Shown here one piece after another: positions 28,067-38,724 of a stretch of 64,000 bases of DNA; positions within the stretch are counted from its first letter, which is position 1, and each line of letters starts with the position of its first letter. The translations under genes and the position numbers were made by a program. The notes under the pieces are model-generated. The model saw only the letters and a list, made by a program, of their open reading frames with translations, had not been told where the DNA came from and did no database searches. Source of the stretch: Pseudoalteromonas espejiana DSM 9414 (GTDB lineage: Bacteria; Pseudomonadota; Gammaproteobacteria; Enterobacterales; Alteromonadaceae); NCBI RefSeq assembly GCF_002221525.1, contig NZ_CP011028.1, positions 1,003,001 to 1,067,000 on the forward strand, in the 5' to 3' direction.

Positions 28067-30055
28067 ATGTCGTTTTTAGGTAACCTTTCACTCGACGCAA
28101 TTCCGTTTCATGAGCCAATTCTTGTGTTCACGATGTCGGTTATTGCGATAGCTGGGCTTATTATTGCCGGGCTTATTACAAAGTATAAAAAATGGGGCGT
28201 GCTTTGGCGCGATTGGATCACTTCTGTTGATCACAAGCGCTTAGGCGTGATGTATATTCTTTTAGCGTTAATAATGCTGTTTCGTGGTTTTTCTGATGCC
28301 ATAATGATGCGAGCGCAGTTAGCACTTGCTACCAGTGGTGCGCCCGGCTATTTGCCTCCAGAGCATTACGACCAAATATTTACTGCTCATGGCGTAATTA
28401 TGATCATATTTATGGCAATGCCATTTATGATTGGTTTAATGAACATTGTGTTGCCACTGCAAGTTGGCGCACGTGATGTTGCATTTCCCTTTTTAAATAA
28501 TTTAAGTTTTTGGTTTACAGCCAGTGGCGCCATTTTAATTAATATGTCACTTGTATTTGGTGAGTTTGCAAAAACAGGTTGGGTGGCGTATCCGCCGCTT
28601 TCGGAGCTGACCTTTAGCCCTGGGGTGGGGGTCGATTATTATATCTGGGCGCTACAAATATCCGGACTCGGTACGCTTTTAACAGCAGTAAACTTCTTAG
28701 TAACTGTATTTAAAATGCGTGCACCAGGTATGACCCTAATGAAAATGCCAATTTTTACATGGGCATGTACGTGGGCAAATATCTTAATTGCGGCTTCTTT
28801 CCCAATTTTAACTGCTGTGCTGGCCATGCTTACGCTTGACCGTTACCTTGATTTTCACTTTTTTACCAATGCTGCGGGCGGCAACGCCATGATGTATATC
28901 AACCTGTTTTGGGCTTGGGGTCATCCTGAGGTCTATATTTTAGTACTACCTGCTTTTGGTATTTTTTCTGAAATTATCTCAACGTTTGCTGGTAAGCGTT
29001 TATTTGGTTACAAGTCGATGGTTTATGCCAGCGGCGCTATTTCAATTTTAGGTTTTATTGTTTGGCTACATCACTTTTTCACCATGGGGTCCAGTGCAAA
29101 CGTTAATGCGTTCTTTGGGGTAATGACCATGGTTATTGCCGTACCAACTGGGGTTAAGTTATTTAACTGGTTATTTACCATTTACCGAGGCCGTTTACGT
29201 ATTAGTGTTCCGGTGCTTTGGACGCTTGGTTTTATGATTACCTTTACTGTAGGCGGTATGACCGGTGTATTACTTGCAATTCCGGGTGCCGATTACGTAT
29301 TGCATAACAGCTTATTCTTAATTGCGCATTTTCATAACACTATTATTGGTGGCGCAGTATTTGGCTACCTTGCTGGTTTTGTATTTTGGTTCCCTAAAGC
29401 AATGGGCTTTAAGCTTAACGAAAAATGGGGTAAAGCATCATTTTGGTGTTGGATTATCGGTTTCTTCGTCGCCTTTATGCCGTTGTATGTACTTGGTTTC
29501 TTAGGTATGACACGTCGTTTAAACCACACCAATAACCCAGATTGGAACATGTGGTTATACATTGCCGCAGGCGGTGCTGTAATTATTATGTTTGGTATTA
29601 TCAGCCAAGCAATTCAACTATTTGTAAGCTTTAGAGACCGTGAAGCACTTGACGATACAACTGGCGATCCGTGGAACGGCCATACACTAGAATGGGCAAC
29701 TAGCTCACCTCCACAAGTGTATAACTTTGCAACTATTCCTCACGTTGATGACATTGATGCATGGACCGAAGCGAAAGAAAAAGGCCAAGCTTATCAAACA
29801 AAAGCAAGTTATAGCCCAATTCATATGCCTAAAAATACCTCTGCGGGTGTATTGATGGCAGCCAGCCTAACGGCATTTTGTTTTGCCATGATCTGGCACA
29901 TTTGGTGGTTAGCTGTAGTAGGGCTAGTGGGTGGTATTGCCATATTTATTAAGCGTTGTTACAGCAATGATGTTGATTACTACATACAGCCAGATGAAAT
30001 TGCACGCACTGAAGCTGCGTATAATTCAAGTGGAAATAAGGAGCTAAACGCGTGA
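28067..30055 (+). CDS. cyoB: Cytochrome bo3 ubiquinol oxidase subunit I
   Basis: Catalytic subunit with low-spin haem b, haem o3 and CuB; reduces O2 and pumps protons. 662 aa with the extra terminal helices of bo3 subunit I. Visible ligand motifs are FTAHGVIM (haem b His), [15 protein letters not shown] (CuB His and cross-linked Tyr), HHFFTMG (two CuB His) and [11 protein letters not shown] (haem ligands). It follows cyoA after 2 bp and overlaps the cyoC start by 4 bp. Confidence 0.97.
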   Translation: MSFLGNLSLDAIPFHEPILVFTMSVIAIAGLIIAGLITKYKKWGVLWRDWITSVDHKRLGVMYILLALIMLFRGFSDAIMMRAQLALATSGAPGYLPPEHYDQIFTAHGVIMIIFMAMPFMIGLMNIVLPLQVGARDVAFPFLNNLSFWFTASGAILINMSLVFGEFAKTGWVAYPPLSELTFSPGVGVDYYIWALQISGLGTLLTAVNFLVTVFKMRAPGMTLMKMPIFTWACTWANILIAASFPILTAVLAMLTLDRYLDFHFFTNAAGGNAMMYINLFWAWGHPEVYILVLPAFGIFSEIISTFAGKRLFGYKSMVYASGAISILGFIVWLHHFFTMGSSANVNAFFGVMTMVIAVPTGVKLFNWLFTIYRGRLRISVPVLWTLGFMITFTVGGMTGVLLAIPGADYVLHNSLFLIAHFHNTIIGGAVFGYLAGFVFWFPKAMGFKLNEKWGKASFWCWIIGFFVAFMPLYVLGFLGMTRRLNHTNNPDWNMWLYIAAGGAVIIMFGIISQAIQLFVSFRDREALDDTTGDPWNGHTLEWATSSPPQVYNFATIPHVDDIDAWTEAKEKGQAYQTKASYSPIHMPKNTSAGVLMAASLTAFCFAMIWHIWWLAVVGLVGGIAIFIKRCYSNDVDYYIQPDEIARTEAAYNSSGNKELNA

Positions 30056-30693
30056 GTACACTTTCTGCAAATCTAGAATCTGCAAATTTAGACTCTGTAT
30101 CGCACGATGATCATGCCCACGCGCATGATCATCACGATACCTCGGGCGATACAATATTTGGCTTTTGGTTATACCTAATGACCGATTGTCTATTATTTGC
30201 CTCATTTTTTGCCACCTACGCAGTGCTATTTATGAACACTGCCGGTGGTGTATCGGGTAAAGATATTTTTGAACTCGACTTTGTTGCAGTAGAAACCGCT
30301 GCGCTACTTATTAGTAGTATTACCTTTGGCTTTGCCATGATTGCTGCCCAAGGGCAAAAAAAGGCATTAACACTTACTTGGTTATTTATTACCTTTTGTT
30401 TAGGTGCTGCATTTATCGGCATGGAAATATACGAGTTTCATCACTTAATTGTGCATGGTAATGGCCCACAACAAAGTGCCTTTTTAACGTCGTTTTTCTC
30501 GTTAGTTGGCCTACATGGTTTACATGTAACGGCGGGTTTAATTTGGATGACAATTATGATGATAGAAGTGGCTAAACGTGGTTTAGGTAAACCAACCGTA
30601 ACGCGTTTAAGCTGCCTAAGCCTATTTTGGCACTTCTTAGACATTGTTTGGATTTGTGTATTTACCGTTGTTTATTTAATGGGAGCAATGTAA
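30052..30693 (+). CDS. cyoC: Cytochrome bo3 ubiquinol oxidase subunit III
   Basis: Membrane subunit III, 213 aa, five hydrophobic helices. The N-terminus is His-rich ([11 protein letters not shown]), a little longer than in E. coli. [23 protein letters not shown] and [14 protein letters not shown] are family blocks. The start is GTG at 30052, overlapping cyoB; the stop overlaps the cyoD start (TAATG). Confidence 0.94.
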   Translation: MSTLSANLESANLDSVSHDDHAHAHDHHDTSGDTIFGFWLYLMTDCLLFASFFATYAVLFMNTAGGVSGKDIFELDFVAVETAALLISSITFGFAMIAAQGQKKALTLTWLFITFCLGAAFIGMEIYEFHHLIVHGNGPQQSAFLTSFFSLVGLHGLHVTAGLIWMTIMMIEVAKRGLGKPTVTRLSCLSLFWHFLDIVWICVFTVVYLMGAM

Positions 30694-31049
30694 TGAGCCA
30701 CAGCGAAACACATGCGTTAAAGCAAATGCAAAGTGAGCACCATGATGAATCTCATGGCAGCGTTAAAACTTACTTAATAGGCTTTATACTATCAATAATT
30801 TTAACCGCCATACCGTTTTACATGGTAATGGAAGGCGACTTTTCTAAAGTAACTACGCTTTGGAGCATTGTTACTTTAGCTATTGTACAAATTTGGGTGC
30901 ATTTGAAATACTTTTTACATCTTAATTTTACGACAGAAGATGGCCGTGCAAGTACGTTCTCATTCTTATTCAGTGCCCTGATCATCGTAATGGTTGTCGG
31001 GCTATCTGTTTGGATTATTTACGAATCTAACGCAATGATGATGTACTAG
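30693..31049 (+). CDS. cyoD: Cytochrome bo3 ubiquinol oxidase subunit IV
   Basis: 118 aa. I start at the ATG that overlaps the cyoC stop codon ([11 protein letters not shown]), not the longer frame inside cyoC. Three helices follow a His-containing polar N-terminus; AIVQIWVHLKYFLHLNF is the CyoD signature. Subunit IV supports assembly of the oxidase around CuB. cyoE begins ten bases downstream. Confidence 0.93.
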   Translation: MSHSETHALKQMQSEHHDESHGSVKTYLIGFILSIILTAIPFYMVMEGDFSKVTTLWSIVTLAIVQIWVHLKYFLHLNFTTEDGRASTFSFLFSALIIVMVVGLSVWIIYESNAMMMY

Positions 31050-31058
31050 GAGTTTAAA

Positions 31059-31943
31059 ATGTTTCGTCGTTATTTATCAGTGACTAAGCCTGGCATTATT
31101 ATGGGTAATCTTATTAGCGTTGCAGGTGGGTTTTTACTTGCCTCACGAGGCGATGTAGATCCTTGGTTAATGATTGCTACTTTAATTGGCTTGTCGCTTG
31201 TGGTTGCATCAGGCTGTGCTATCAACAATGTTATTGATAGAGATATAGATGTAGCCATGGCACGTACTCGTACGCGGGTTACAGTAACAGGCGAAATGTC
31301 GGCCTTTGCTGCACTGAGTCACGGTGTTTTGTTGGGTGTTGTAGGTTTTGGTTTACTCATTGCTTACACCACTCAAGCCGCAGTATTTTTTGCAGCGTTT
31401 GGCTATGTAATTTATGTAGGGGTTTATAGCCTCTACATGAAACGCAACTCTATTTATGGCACATTTGTAGGCAGCCTTTCTGGTGCAGTCCCGCCTGTTG
31501 TTGGTTACTGCGCCGTAACAGGGCAGTTTGATATGGGCGCATTAATACTGCTGGTTATGTTTAGCTTGTGGCAAATGCCGCACTCATATGCCATTGCTAT
31601 TTTTCGCTTTAAAGATTACCAAGCAGCAGGTATTCCTGTACTACCCGTTGCACAAGGCATAGATAAAGCCAAGCGCCATATTGTACTTTATATTGCTGTG
31701 TACGCTTTAGTCGTCATGCTATTACCAATAAGTGGCTACACGGGTGCAGCGTTTATGGCAGTGGCGTGTATTACCAGCTTTTGGTGGCTGTTAATGGCAC
31801 TTCGTGGTTACCGTCGTAATATTGATTTAACAGGCTGGGCTCGCCAAGTGTTTGCTTTTTCAATTGTTAATATTACAGCACTCAGTATTGCCATGGCAGT
31901 TGACTACCACAGTGCAGCACCACAGCTATTTGCACTTATATAG
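31059..31943 (+). CDS. cyoE: Protohaem IX farnesyltransferase (haem O synthase)
   Basis: Membrane prenyltransferase that converts haem B to haem O for the bo3 oxidase. 294 aa, about nine helices. The catalytic Asp-rich motif is [15 protein letters not shown] in the second helix-loop region; [19 protein letters not shown] is the second conserved block. It is the last gene of cyoABCDE and is preceded by AGGAG. A terminator follows. Confidence 0.95.
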   Translation: MFRRYLSVTKPGIIMGNLISVAGGFLLASRGDVDPWLMIATLIGLSLVVASGCAINNVIDRDIDVAMARTRTRVTVTGEMSAFAALSHGVLLGVVGFGLLIAYTTQAAVFFAAFGYVIYVGVYSLYMKRNSIYGTFVGSLSGAVPPVVGYCAVTGQFDMGALILLVMFSLWQMPHSYAIAIFRFKDYQAAGIPVLPVAQGIDKAKRHIVLYIAVYALVVMLLPISGYTGAAFMAVACITSFWWLLMALRGYRRNIDLTGWARQVFAFSIVNITALSIAMAVDYHSAAPQLFALI

Positions 31944-31974
31944 CTTAATTAATTTACCTTTCCAAAGTTAATCC

Positions 31975-31999
31975 AAAGGCTCGAAAGAGCCTTTTTTCG
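31975..31999 (+). terminator. Terminator after cyoE
   Basis: AAGGCTC GAAA GAGCCTT stem with a T-run of six. Confidence 0.9.
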
Positions 32000-32009
32000 T
32001 TTATGAGCC

Positions 32010-32675
32010 TTACTTTTTAAAGCTCTGAGCATCATAAAATAATGGCTTTAATGTACCGCAGTTTATAAATTTATAAGTAAGCTCATTTTGTGTAGGAATA
32101 AGCTTAAACGACCTAAATTTTTGCATGCACGCATTCACTAAATCAACAAAAATTAAGTGATTATAACTAGGGGCTCGCTCAATCTTATGAATATAAATAC
32201 GTTCCGTGCTGCCTAAATCAATCATGTCGTATTCTTGCCATTGAGTTGGCTCTGTTAAGTCTTTTAATTGACGCGCATAAAGCTGTTTACTCATTTCTAT
32301 TGCAATATTTGAATAAATTAAAGAGCCATCTTTTCTGTAATCGCCTTCAAATACATCTGCGGTAATTGTTATTTCTTCACCGCGCATTAAACGTTGAATA
32401 TTAAAAGGTTGAGGCTTTAAGGTTATAAGCTCAGCGTTGCGCACAAACTCTAAAAAAGCAACGTTTGGGTTTTTGATTCTATAAACCACTTGCACATCAT
32501 GCGGCAGTTTATAGCTTGGTAAATTAAGTGCATAAATCCCCGAACCTTTGTTAACTAAAGCCATAGCGTGCTCAGCATTGTATTTAGGGTTAAGTGGTGG
32601 CAATTCTGCTGCCTCTTCCTCAGCAAGAGCGTATCCGCTTATAGTAATGATCAGCAAAGTAAGTAATAAACGCAT
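32010..32675 (-). CDS. Exported protein of unknown function
   Basis: 221 aa. A clear signal peptide (MRLLLTLLIITISGYALA, cleavage before EEEAAE) predicts a periplasmic location. The mature part is mixed alpha/beta with two cysteines near the C-terminus (NACMQKF and INCGTL) that could form a disulfide. No enzymatic motif is visible and I do not recognise a family. It is followed on the same strand side by intergenic DNA and is convergent with cyoE. The start is supported by AATTGAGGTTATT before the ATG. Confidence 0.7.
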   Translation of the reverse strand: MRLLLTLLIITISGYALAEEEAAELPPLNPKYNAEHAMALVNKGSGIYALNLPSYKLPHDVQVVYRIKNPNVAFLEFVRNAELITLKPQPFNIQRLMRGEEITITADVFEGDYRKDGSLIYSNIAIEMSKQLYARQLKDLTEPTQWQEYDMIDLGSTERIYIHKIERAPSYNHLIFVDLVNACMQKFRSFKLIPTQNELTYKFINCGTLKPLFYDAQSFKK

Positions 32676-32785
32676 AATAACCTCAATTAATTTATAAGCT
32701 TAAATTGTAGTATATAGCGCAGTAAGCTGGCGATTTAATATTAAGCTAAGTACGCCTATTTGCTAAATAAGATATATTTACGCAA

Positions 32786-33280
32786 TTAGTTGTTCACTTC
32801 GTGTAATAAAGCGCGAGCATATAAGTGAAGGTTTTCGTCTTCAGGGTCTGAAGTGTTGGTTAAATAAATTACACGGCCAGTTTTATTAATAAATAGTGTA
32901 GTGGGTGTGCCTTTTATGCCTAACTGTTTTGCTAAGGCATCGGCTTTAATAGCTGTTGTAAATGTGTAGCCTCTATCACTTATTGCTTTAGCGGGGTTGG
33001 CATCGTCGTCTTCTTTAAAGCTTAGTGCGATGACTTTTAAGCCTTTATGTTTTATTTTCTCAAGTGCTGGTTGCAGCTTTTTACAATACGGACACCACGT
33101 AGCCCAAAAATGCAAAACGTAAGGTTGGCCTAATAAATCTGGCGTGTTAATGGTTGAGCCATCAGCCATGTTTAACGTTAACGCTGGAAGTTTAGGCAAT
33201 GAGTTATCATCAGCGGCTTGCTTTGCAGAGCTTATAAAGCCTAATAAAATTAATGTAATTGCGGTAATTAGCTTTTTCAT
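32786..33280 (-). CDS. TlpA/ResA-like exported thiol-disulfide protein
   Basis: 164 aa with an N-terminal signal or anchor (MKKLITAITLILLGFISSA). Thioredoxin fold with active-site C63-P-Y-C66 in HFWATWCPYCKKLQPAL and the cis-proline loop GIKGTPTTLFIN. This is typical of periplasmic reductases of the TlpA/ResA/DsbE group that reduce disulfides, for example in cytochrome maturation or copper-site assembly. No ccm genes are nearby; the cyo operon is 0.8 kb away but convergent. The substrate is unknown. Confidence 0.87.
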   Translation of the reverse strand: MKKLITAITLILLGFISSAKQAADDNSLPKLPALTLNMADGSTINTPDLLGQPYVLHFWATWCPYCKKLQPALEKIKHKGLKVIALSFKEDDDANPAKAISDRGYTFTTAIKADALAKQLGIKGTPTTLFINKTGRVIYLTNTSDPEDENLHLYARALLHEVNN

Positions 33281-33350
33281 GGTTTGTTCTTATTATTTTT
33301 AATGTTGAGTGTATAGTTAATAAGAACGTAAATTACGTTATTTTATTTCA

Positions 33351-34259
33351 TTAAAAACGGGCAGCTTGTTCAATAACAATACCGTGGCGCTGTGCTAAAC
33401 GTTCGTGGTTTCTGTCGTAACCACCGCCAATAACACTGGCTACTGGGGTATTGTGTTCAAGGCAGCGCTTAAATACTAAATGGTCACGCTTTTTAATACC
33501 CTCCCAGCTTATATCTAGTTTACCTAAGCCATCGTCTTGCCAAATATCTACACCTGCATCGTAAAGTACTAAATCGGGGTTTAACTCTTTTAATAAAAAC
33601 TGCAAGGTGTCGTCAACAATGCCTAAGTATTCTGCGTCTTGCATATTATTAGCAAGGCCAATATCTAAATCACTAGGGGATTTTCTAAACGGGAAGTTTT
33701 TTTCGCAGTGTATAGAGCAGGTATATGCATACGGCTGATGCGCAAGCATTGCAGCTGTGCCATCGCCTTGGTGTACGTCTAAATCAAAAATGAGCACGTT
33801 GGTCACTTCACCGCTTTGTATTAACGTTTGTGCGGTAAAGGCTAAGTCGTTAACCATACAAAAACCTGAGCCAAAATCGCTATGAGCATGGTGAGTACCG
33901 CCTGCTAAATGGCACGCTAAACCATGCTCTAACGCTAAGCGTGCAGTTTGCAAAGTACCTTGTGGTGCGGTGAATGTACGGTTCATTAGCGGTTGCGACC
34001 AAGGTAGGCCAATGCGGCGCATGGCTTTTTCATCTAGGCGGTTATGCCATAAATCGTGAATGTAGTTTTCGCAGTGTACAAGCTCTAGTGGCTCTGGGGT
34101 GCCAAGTGCAGGCGCTATGAGGTTACTGCCAATTAAGCCTAGCTCTGCTACGTGTTTGTATAATTGCGCAAATTTACTCATTACAAAACGATGTTTAGGA
34201 TCAAAGTTAAATGAGTAATTAGAATGATATACCAAAGGTAAATGAGGATTTAAGCGCAT
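33351..34259 (-). CDS. Histone-deacetylase-superfamily hydrolase
   Basis: 302 aa, close to the core size of bacterial class II-like deacetylases (acetoin-utilisation/acetylpolyamine amidohydrolase group). Catalytic pieces are H123-H124 in GGTHHAHSDFGSGF, the zinc ligands D161-V-H163 in FDLDVHQGDG and the later Asp in LVLYDAGVDIWQDD. The usual catalytic Tyr region is replaced by IGGGYDRN near the end, which keeps a Tyr. Substrate (acetyl-lysine, acetylated small molecule) cannot be told. It is monocistronic. Confidence 0.88.
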   Translation of the reverse strand: MRLNPHLPLVYHSNYSFNFDPKHRFVMSKFAQLYKHVAELGLIGSNLIAPALGTPEPLELVHCENYIHDLWHNRLDEKAMRRIGLPWSQPLMNRTFTAPQGTLQTARLALEHGLACHLAGGTHHAHSDFGSGFCMVNDLAFTAQTLIQSGEVTNVLIFDLDVHQGDGTAAMLAHQPYAYTCSIHCEKNFPFRKSPSDLDIGLANNMQDAEYLGIVDDTLQFLLKELNPDLVLYDAGVDIWQDDGLGKLDISWEGIKKRDHLVFKRCLEHNTPVASVIGGGYDRNHERLAQRHGIVIEQAARF

Positions 34260-34312
34260 AACCGTATTAATAACGAAGTTTGCGCTATGGTAATAAACTT
34301 AGCTAACCGAGT

Positions 34313-34678
34313 CTATTGTGGGTCTTCAATTAATGAAGCAAGCTCTCGGTGCAGTAATTCGTCATCAGCTAAATTAAGCTCCACCAATCGCTTTAAATAG
34401 GTAATGCTATTTATATCGATGTGGTGGCATTTTAGGCCAATGTGCTTTTGTTCTATATGGCAAATAAGCACGTCCATTTTTATTTCTATCTCGCTTTGCG
34501 GCAAAGTAAAGCGTAGTGTTGCGTCGCTATTTTTAGTGCCGTTGAAAGCATCGCATTTAGTAATAAGTGCTCCGTGTAATGATACATCTAACAACTTACA
34601 CGGATAAGTGCTCCCTGCTAACTCTAGTTGAGCAGAAGTTGAAAAAAGAATACGCGAGAACTGACGACGATTTTCCAT
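34313..34678 (-). CDS. PilZ-domain protein, likely c-di-GMP receptor
   Basis: 121 aa, essentially a single PilZ domain. Both c-di-GMP-binding elements are present: R5-x-x-x-R9 (RRQFSR, with R4) and D31-x-S33-x-x-G36 (DVSLHG). I start at the ATG giving MENRRQFSR, with AAAGG upstream. The longer frame would run through the ettA terminator. It probably links c-di-GMP to motility or envelope functions; no cyclase is adjacent. Confidence 0.85.
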   Translation of the reverse strand: MENRRQFSRILFSTSAQLELAGSTYPCKLLDVSLHGALITKCDAFNGTKNSDATLRFTLPQSEIEIKMDVLICHIEQKHIGLKCHHIDINSITYLKRLVELNLADDELLHRELASLIEDPQ

Positions 34679-34751
34679 AAAATGATTTGCCTTTATTGTT
34701 ATGTATAAATAAAGCATAGCGGGAAATAAGCCACTCGGCTCAAAAAGTGAC

Positions 34752-34782
34752 ATAAAAAAGCCCCGCATAAATGCAGGGCTTG
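34752..34782 (-). terminator. Terminator after ettA (minus strand)
   Basis: On the minus strand AAGCCCTGCA / TGCGGGGCTT with a short loop is followed by TTTTTT. It separates ettA from the PilZ gene. Confidence 0.85.
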
Positions 34783-34797
34783 TAATATCGTTACCGA

Positions 34798-36471
34798 TTA
34801 ACCAATTTTTTTGTACTTAATACGCTTAGGTTGTGCAGCTTCTGCGCCTAAGGTCTTTTTAAGCCACTCTTCGTATTCAGTGTAGTTACCATCGAAAAAG
34901 TTAATTTGCCCTTCGTCGCGGTAATCTAAAATATGCGTTGCAATACGGTCAAGGAACCAACGGTCATGCGATATACACATTACACAGCCTGGGAACTCTA
35001 AAATAGCGTTCTCAAGCGCGCGTAGTGTTTCAACGTCTAGGTCATTGGTTGGCTCATCCAGTAGCACCACGTTACCGCCCGCTTTTAAAAGCTTAGCAAG
35101 GTGTAAACGGTTACGCTCACCACCCGATAAGTCTTTTACAAACTTTTGCTGGTCGTTACCTTTAAAGTTAAAACGGCTAACGTATGCACGGCTTGGGAAC
35201 TCAAAGTTACCAATTTTTAGCACGTCCTGACCGTCAGATATTTCTTGGAAAACAGTTTTGCTTTCGTCCATGTTGCCACGGAACTGATCAACAGTTGCTA
35301 ATTCTACTGTTTCACCAATACTAATATTACCGCTGTCTGGCTGCTCTTCACCGCTTAGCATTTTAAACAGTGTAGATTTACCTGCACCATTGGCACCAAT
35401 AATGCCCACAATAGCGCCTTTTGGCATACTAAAGCTTAAATCGTCAATAAGTACGCGATCGCCAAAGCTCTTACGAATATTGCTAACTTCAAGTACTTGG
35501 TCGCCTAAACGCGGACCAGGTGGAATAAACAACTCGTTAGTTTCGTTACGCTTTTGGTAATCTGATTGTTGTAGCTCACTAAACTGCGCCATACGTGCTT
35601 TAGACTTAGCTTGGCGGCCTTTAGGGTTTGAACGTACCCACTCAAGTTCTTGCGCAATTGATTTTTGGCGTGCTTTTTCAGATTTTTGCTCTTGTTGTAA
35701 ACGTGCATCTTTTTGTTCAAGCCAAGAAGAGTAGTTACCTTCCCACGGAATACCTTCACCACGGTCAAGCTCTAATATCCAGCCAGCTACATTATCAAGG
35801 AAATAACGGTCATGCGTTACTGCCACAACTGTGCCTTCGTAATCATGCAAGAAGCGCTCAAGCCATGCAACCGACTCAGCATCTAAGTGGTTAGTAGGCT
35901 CATCGAGAATAAGCATATCCGGCTTTTCAAGTAACAATCGACAAATAGCAACACGGCGACGCTCACCACCTGAAAGGTGCTCAATTTTAGCATCCCATTC
36001 TGGTAGGCGAAGTGCATCAGCAGCGCGCTCTAAAACATTATCGATGTTGTGGCCATCGTGCGCTTGAATGATTGCTTCAAGCTCACCTTGTTCTTTAGCA
36101 AGTGCGTCAAAGTCAGCGTCTTCCATTGCATACTCGTTGTACACTTCGTCAAGGCGGTTAAGGGCGTGCTTAACTTCGCCAACGGCTTCTTCAACAATTT
36201 CGCGAACTGTTTTACTTTCGTCCAGCACTGGTTCTTGCGGTAAGTAACCAATTTTAGTACCTGGTTGAGGGCGGGCTTCACCTTCAAACTCTTCATCAAC
36301 ACCCGCCATAATACGCAGTAATGACGATTTACCAGAGCCATTTAAACCAAGCACACCAATTTTAGCACCCGGGAAAAAGTGCAACGAAATATCTTTTAAA
36401 ATTGTGCGCTTAGGTGGCACAACTTTAGATACTCGACTCATCGAGAAAATAAACTTATCAGGTAAAACCAT
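34798..36471 (-). CDS. ettA: Energy-dependent translational throttle protein EttA
   Basis: ABC-F ATPase that binds the ribosomal E site and gates entry into elongation by energy state. 557 aa, E. coli-like throughout. Two ATPase domains: Walker A GLNGSGKSS (near residue 43) and GANGAGKST; signatures LSGGERRRV and LSGGERNRL; Walker B LILDEPTNHLD and LLDEPTNDLD. The linker and arm segment includes PWEGNYSSWLEQK. It is transcribed alone, divergent from metA. Confidence 0.96.
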   Translation of the reverse strand: MVLPDKFIFSMSRVSKVVPPKRTILKDISLHFFPGAKIGVLGLNGSGKSSLLRIMAGVDEEFEGEARPQPGTKIGYLPQEPVLDESKTVREIVEEAVGEVKHALNRLDEVYNEYAMEDADFDALAKEQGELEAIIQAHDGHNIDNVLERAADALRLPEWDAKIEHLSGGERRRVAICRLLLEKPDMLILDEPTNHLDAESVAWLERFLHDYEGTVVAVTHDRYFLDNVAGWILELDRGEGIPWEGNYSSWLEQKDARLQQEQKSEKARQKSIAQELEWVRSNPKGRQAKSKARMAQFSELQQSDYQKRNETNELFIPPGPRLGDQVLEVSNIRKSFGDRVLIDDLSFSMPKGAIVGIIGANGAGKSTLFKMLSGEEQPDSGNISIGETVELATVDQFRGNMDESKTVFQEISDGQDVLKIGNFEFPSRAYVSRFNFKGNDQQKFVKDLSGGERNRLHLAKLLKAGGNVVLLDEPTNDLDVETLRALENAILEFPGCVMCISHDRWFLDRIATHILDYRDEGQINFFDGNYTEYEEWLKKTLGAEAAQPKRIKYKKIG

Positions 36472-36612
36472 GGAGGAAAGCCTTCAAATAATAATAAAAA
36501 TTTCAATGTTGTATTGTAGTTGTTGAGGGGTTAAACAGTCAACGAATGGCAGGTTTTAAAGCACTAATGCATCTTAGTAAATGAAGTATGAAATCATGAA
36601 TAAATTTCATTT

Positions 36613-36661
36613 AGACATCTATACATCTAGAGGTTGATATTTTTGGCATTCTGTTCATAAT
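36613..36661 (+). promoter_or_regulatory. metA promoter with MetJ-type operator
   Basis: Three consecutive 8-bp met-box-like units occupy 36613-36636: AGACATCT, ATACATCT, AGAGGTTG, against the MetJ consensus AGACGTCT. They run into the -35 hexamer TTGATA (36634-36639), which is followed by a 16-bp spacer and CATAAT (36656-36661). Repression by MetJ-SAM of metA and the downstream metH genes is the straightforward reading. Confidence 0.75.
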
Positions 36662-36705
36662 GAGAGCGTATTAATTCTCGGTTTTTATGAGCAGGAGCTT
36701 AAAAG

Positions 36706-37653
36706 ATGCCAATTACAGTTAAAGACGAACTACCGGCTATTGCCCGTTTACGCGAAGAAAACGTGTTTGTAATGCCAAAAAGTCGTGCAAAAACGCAAGA
36801 AATACGTCCAATGCGTTTGGCTATTTTAAATTTAATGCCCAATAAAGTAGAAACCGAAGTACAGTTTATTCGTTTGCTTGCAAATTCGCCTTTGCAAGTA
36901 AATGTAGAGTTATTGCGCTTAGATACGCACCGCAGCAGTAGTAACTCAGAAGAACACCTAGATACTTTTTACCGTTATTTTTCAGAAGTAAAAGACAATA
37001 ACTACGATGCCTTATTAGTAACTGGTGCACCACTAGCACACCTAGAATACGACGATGTAGCCTACTGGGACGAGCTAAAAGTGATTATTGATTGGGCAGA
37101 GCAGCACGTTACCTCTACGTTGTTTTCGTGCTGGGCGGCGCATGCAGCGCTGTATCATCGTTACAATTTAAAGCGTGATTTGAAAGAAGATAAACTATGT
37201 GGCGTGTTTACCCACCAGTGTTATTTTGATCACGGTGCATTAACTCGTGGCTTCGACGACACCTTTTTAGTGCCGCACTCACGTTATGGCCACATTGATA
37301 TAAATAAAATTAATGCCTGCGACGATATAGTGGTATTGGCAGGTTCTGAAAAAGTAGGCGCTTACTTAATGAAAAATAAGTCGGGTAGCCAAGTGTTTAT
37401 AACCGGCCACCCAGAATACGATGCCGACACATTAAAAGCAGAGTACGAACGCGATTTACAAAAAAGCCCAGATGCACCAAAACCCGAAAACTATTTTCCA
37501 GATAACGATGCAAGTAAAAAGCCGTCAAAAACGTGGCAAAGCCATGCGTTTTTACTGTTTTCGAACTGGTTAAATTACTACGTGTACCAAACTACACCTT
37601 ATGATATTAATTTAGTTAGCCAAGATGTGAGGACTAACAACTATGCCGAATAA
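36706..37653 (+). CDS. metA: Homoserine O-acyltransferase MetA (probable succinyltransferase)
   Basis: Acylates homoserine, the first step of methionine synthesis. 315 aa. The catalytic triad is visible: C142 ([10 protein letters not shown]) and H235/E237 (ITGHPEYD). The residue linked to acyl choice, position 111 in [12 protein letters not shown], is Ala: not the Glu of acetyl-transferring enzymes nor the Gly of E. coli MetA. I lean to succinyl but cannot be certain. AGGAG precedes the ATG. The 3' end overlaps the next gene by 11 bp. Confidence 0.93.
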   Translation: MPITVKDELPAIARLREENVFVMPKSRAKTQEIRPMRLAILNLMPNKVETEVQFIRLLANSPLQVNVELLRLDTHRSSSNSEEHLDTFYRYFSEVKDNNYDALLVTGAPLAHLEYDDVAYWDELKVIIDWAEQHVTSTLFSCWAAHAALYHRYNLKRDLKEDKLCGVFTHQCYFDHGALTRGFDDTFLVPHSRYGHIDINKINACDDIVVLAGSEKVGAYLMKNKSGSQVFITGHPEYDADTLKAEYERDLQKSPDAPKPENYFPDNDASKKPSKTWQSHAFLLFSNWLNYYVYQTTPYDINLVSQDVRTNNYAE

Positions 37654-38716
37654 CGTGCCAAACAAAAATAAGCAAAGCGAATTAAGCGCTGCGCTAAAAC
37701 AGCGTATTTTAATTTTAGATGGTGCAATGGGCACCATGATCCAAACTCACAAGCTTGAAGAAGAAGACTACCGCGGTGAGCGCTTTAAAGACTGGCACGT
37801 GCTAATAAAAGGCAATAACGATTTATTAAGTCTTACCAAACCCGAGTTAATTGCCGATATACACCGCAGCTTTTTAGCTGCAGGTGCAGATATTATTGAA
37901 ACCAATACTTTTAACTCAACCACCATTTCGATGGAAGATTACGACATGGCAAGCATAAGCCGTGAGGTAAACTTAGAGTCGGCAAAACTCGCGCGCGCAA
38001 TATGTGACGAGTTCACCGCTAAAAATCCAGAAAAACCACGCTATGTAGCCGGTGTGTTAGGGCCAACATCTAAAACCTGTTCTATCTCGCCAGATGTAAA
38101 CGATCCAGGTTACCGTAACGTAACGTTTGATAAGCTAGTTACTGCCTATGTTGAGTCTACTCTTGCATTAATGAAAGGCGGCGCTGATTTAATACTTATC
38201 GAAACCATATTCGACACCCTAAATGCAAAAGCAGCCTCATTCGCAGTAGAAGAAGCGTTTGAGCAAGCAGGGCGCACATTACCTGTAATGATCTCGGGCA
38301 CAATTACCGATGCCTCAGGGCGTACGCTTTCGGGGCAAACAACCGAAGCATTTTATAACTCTATTCGCCATATTAAGCCTATTTCAATTGGCCTTAACTG
38401 CGCCCTAGGGCCAGACTTACTTCGCCAATACGTAGAAGAGCTTTCGCGCGTATGCGAAACCTTTACCTCAGTACATCCTAATGCCGGTTTACCTAACGAA
38501 TTTGGTGAGTACGACCTAGAAGCACCTGAGATGGCCGCCGAGATTATAGATTGGGGCAAATCGGGCTTTATAAATATTGTGGGTGGCTGCTGCGGTACAA
38601 CGCCTGAGCATATTCGTGCGTTTGCTAAAGGGCTTGAAGGCGTTAAACCTCGCCCATTACCAGAGCTTGATGTACGCATGCGTTTATCAGGCCTTGAAGC
38701 CTGTAACTTAAACTAG
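37643..38716 (+). CDS. metH: Split methionine synthase, homocysteine-binding module
   Basis: 357 aa, corresponding to the first (zinc/homocysteine) module of cobalamin-dependent MetH. Zinc ligands are C253 (GLNCALGP) and C316-C317 ([10 protein letters not shown]). [11 protein letters not shown] and ETNTFNST are the usual blocks. The protein ends [10 protein letters not shown] and stops with TAG exactly where E. coli MetH continues into its folate module. It overlaps metA by 11 bp, so translation is coupled. It must act with the product of the next gene. Confidence 0.93.
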   Translation: MPNNVPNKNKQSELSAALKQRILILDGAMGTMIQTHKLEEEDYRGERFKDWHVLIKGNNDLLSLTKPELIADIHRSFLAAGADIIETNTFNSTTISMEDYDMASISREVNLESAKLARAICDEFTAKNPEKPRYVAGVLGPTSKTCSISPDVNDPGYRNVTFDKLVTAYVESTLALMKGGADLILIETIFDTLNAKAASFAVEEAFEQAGRTLPVMISGTITDASGRTLSGQTTEAFYNSIRHIKPISIGLNCALGPDLLRQYVEELSRVCETFTSVHPNAGLPNEFGEYDLEAPEMAAEIIDWGKSGFINIVGGCCGTTPEHIRAFAKGLEGVKPRPLPELDVRMRLSGLEACNLN

Positions 38717-38724
38717 GAGCCAAC

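Noticed and set aside
34679..34768. N-terminal extension of the PilZ protein (30 residues)
   Set aside because: It would be translated through the ettA terminator region and lacks a ribosome site; the internal ATG matches the PilZ domain start.
36472..36705. SAM or cobalamin riboswitch before metA/metH
   Set aside because: No matching conserved boxes; the region instead contains tandem met boxes at a promoter.
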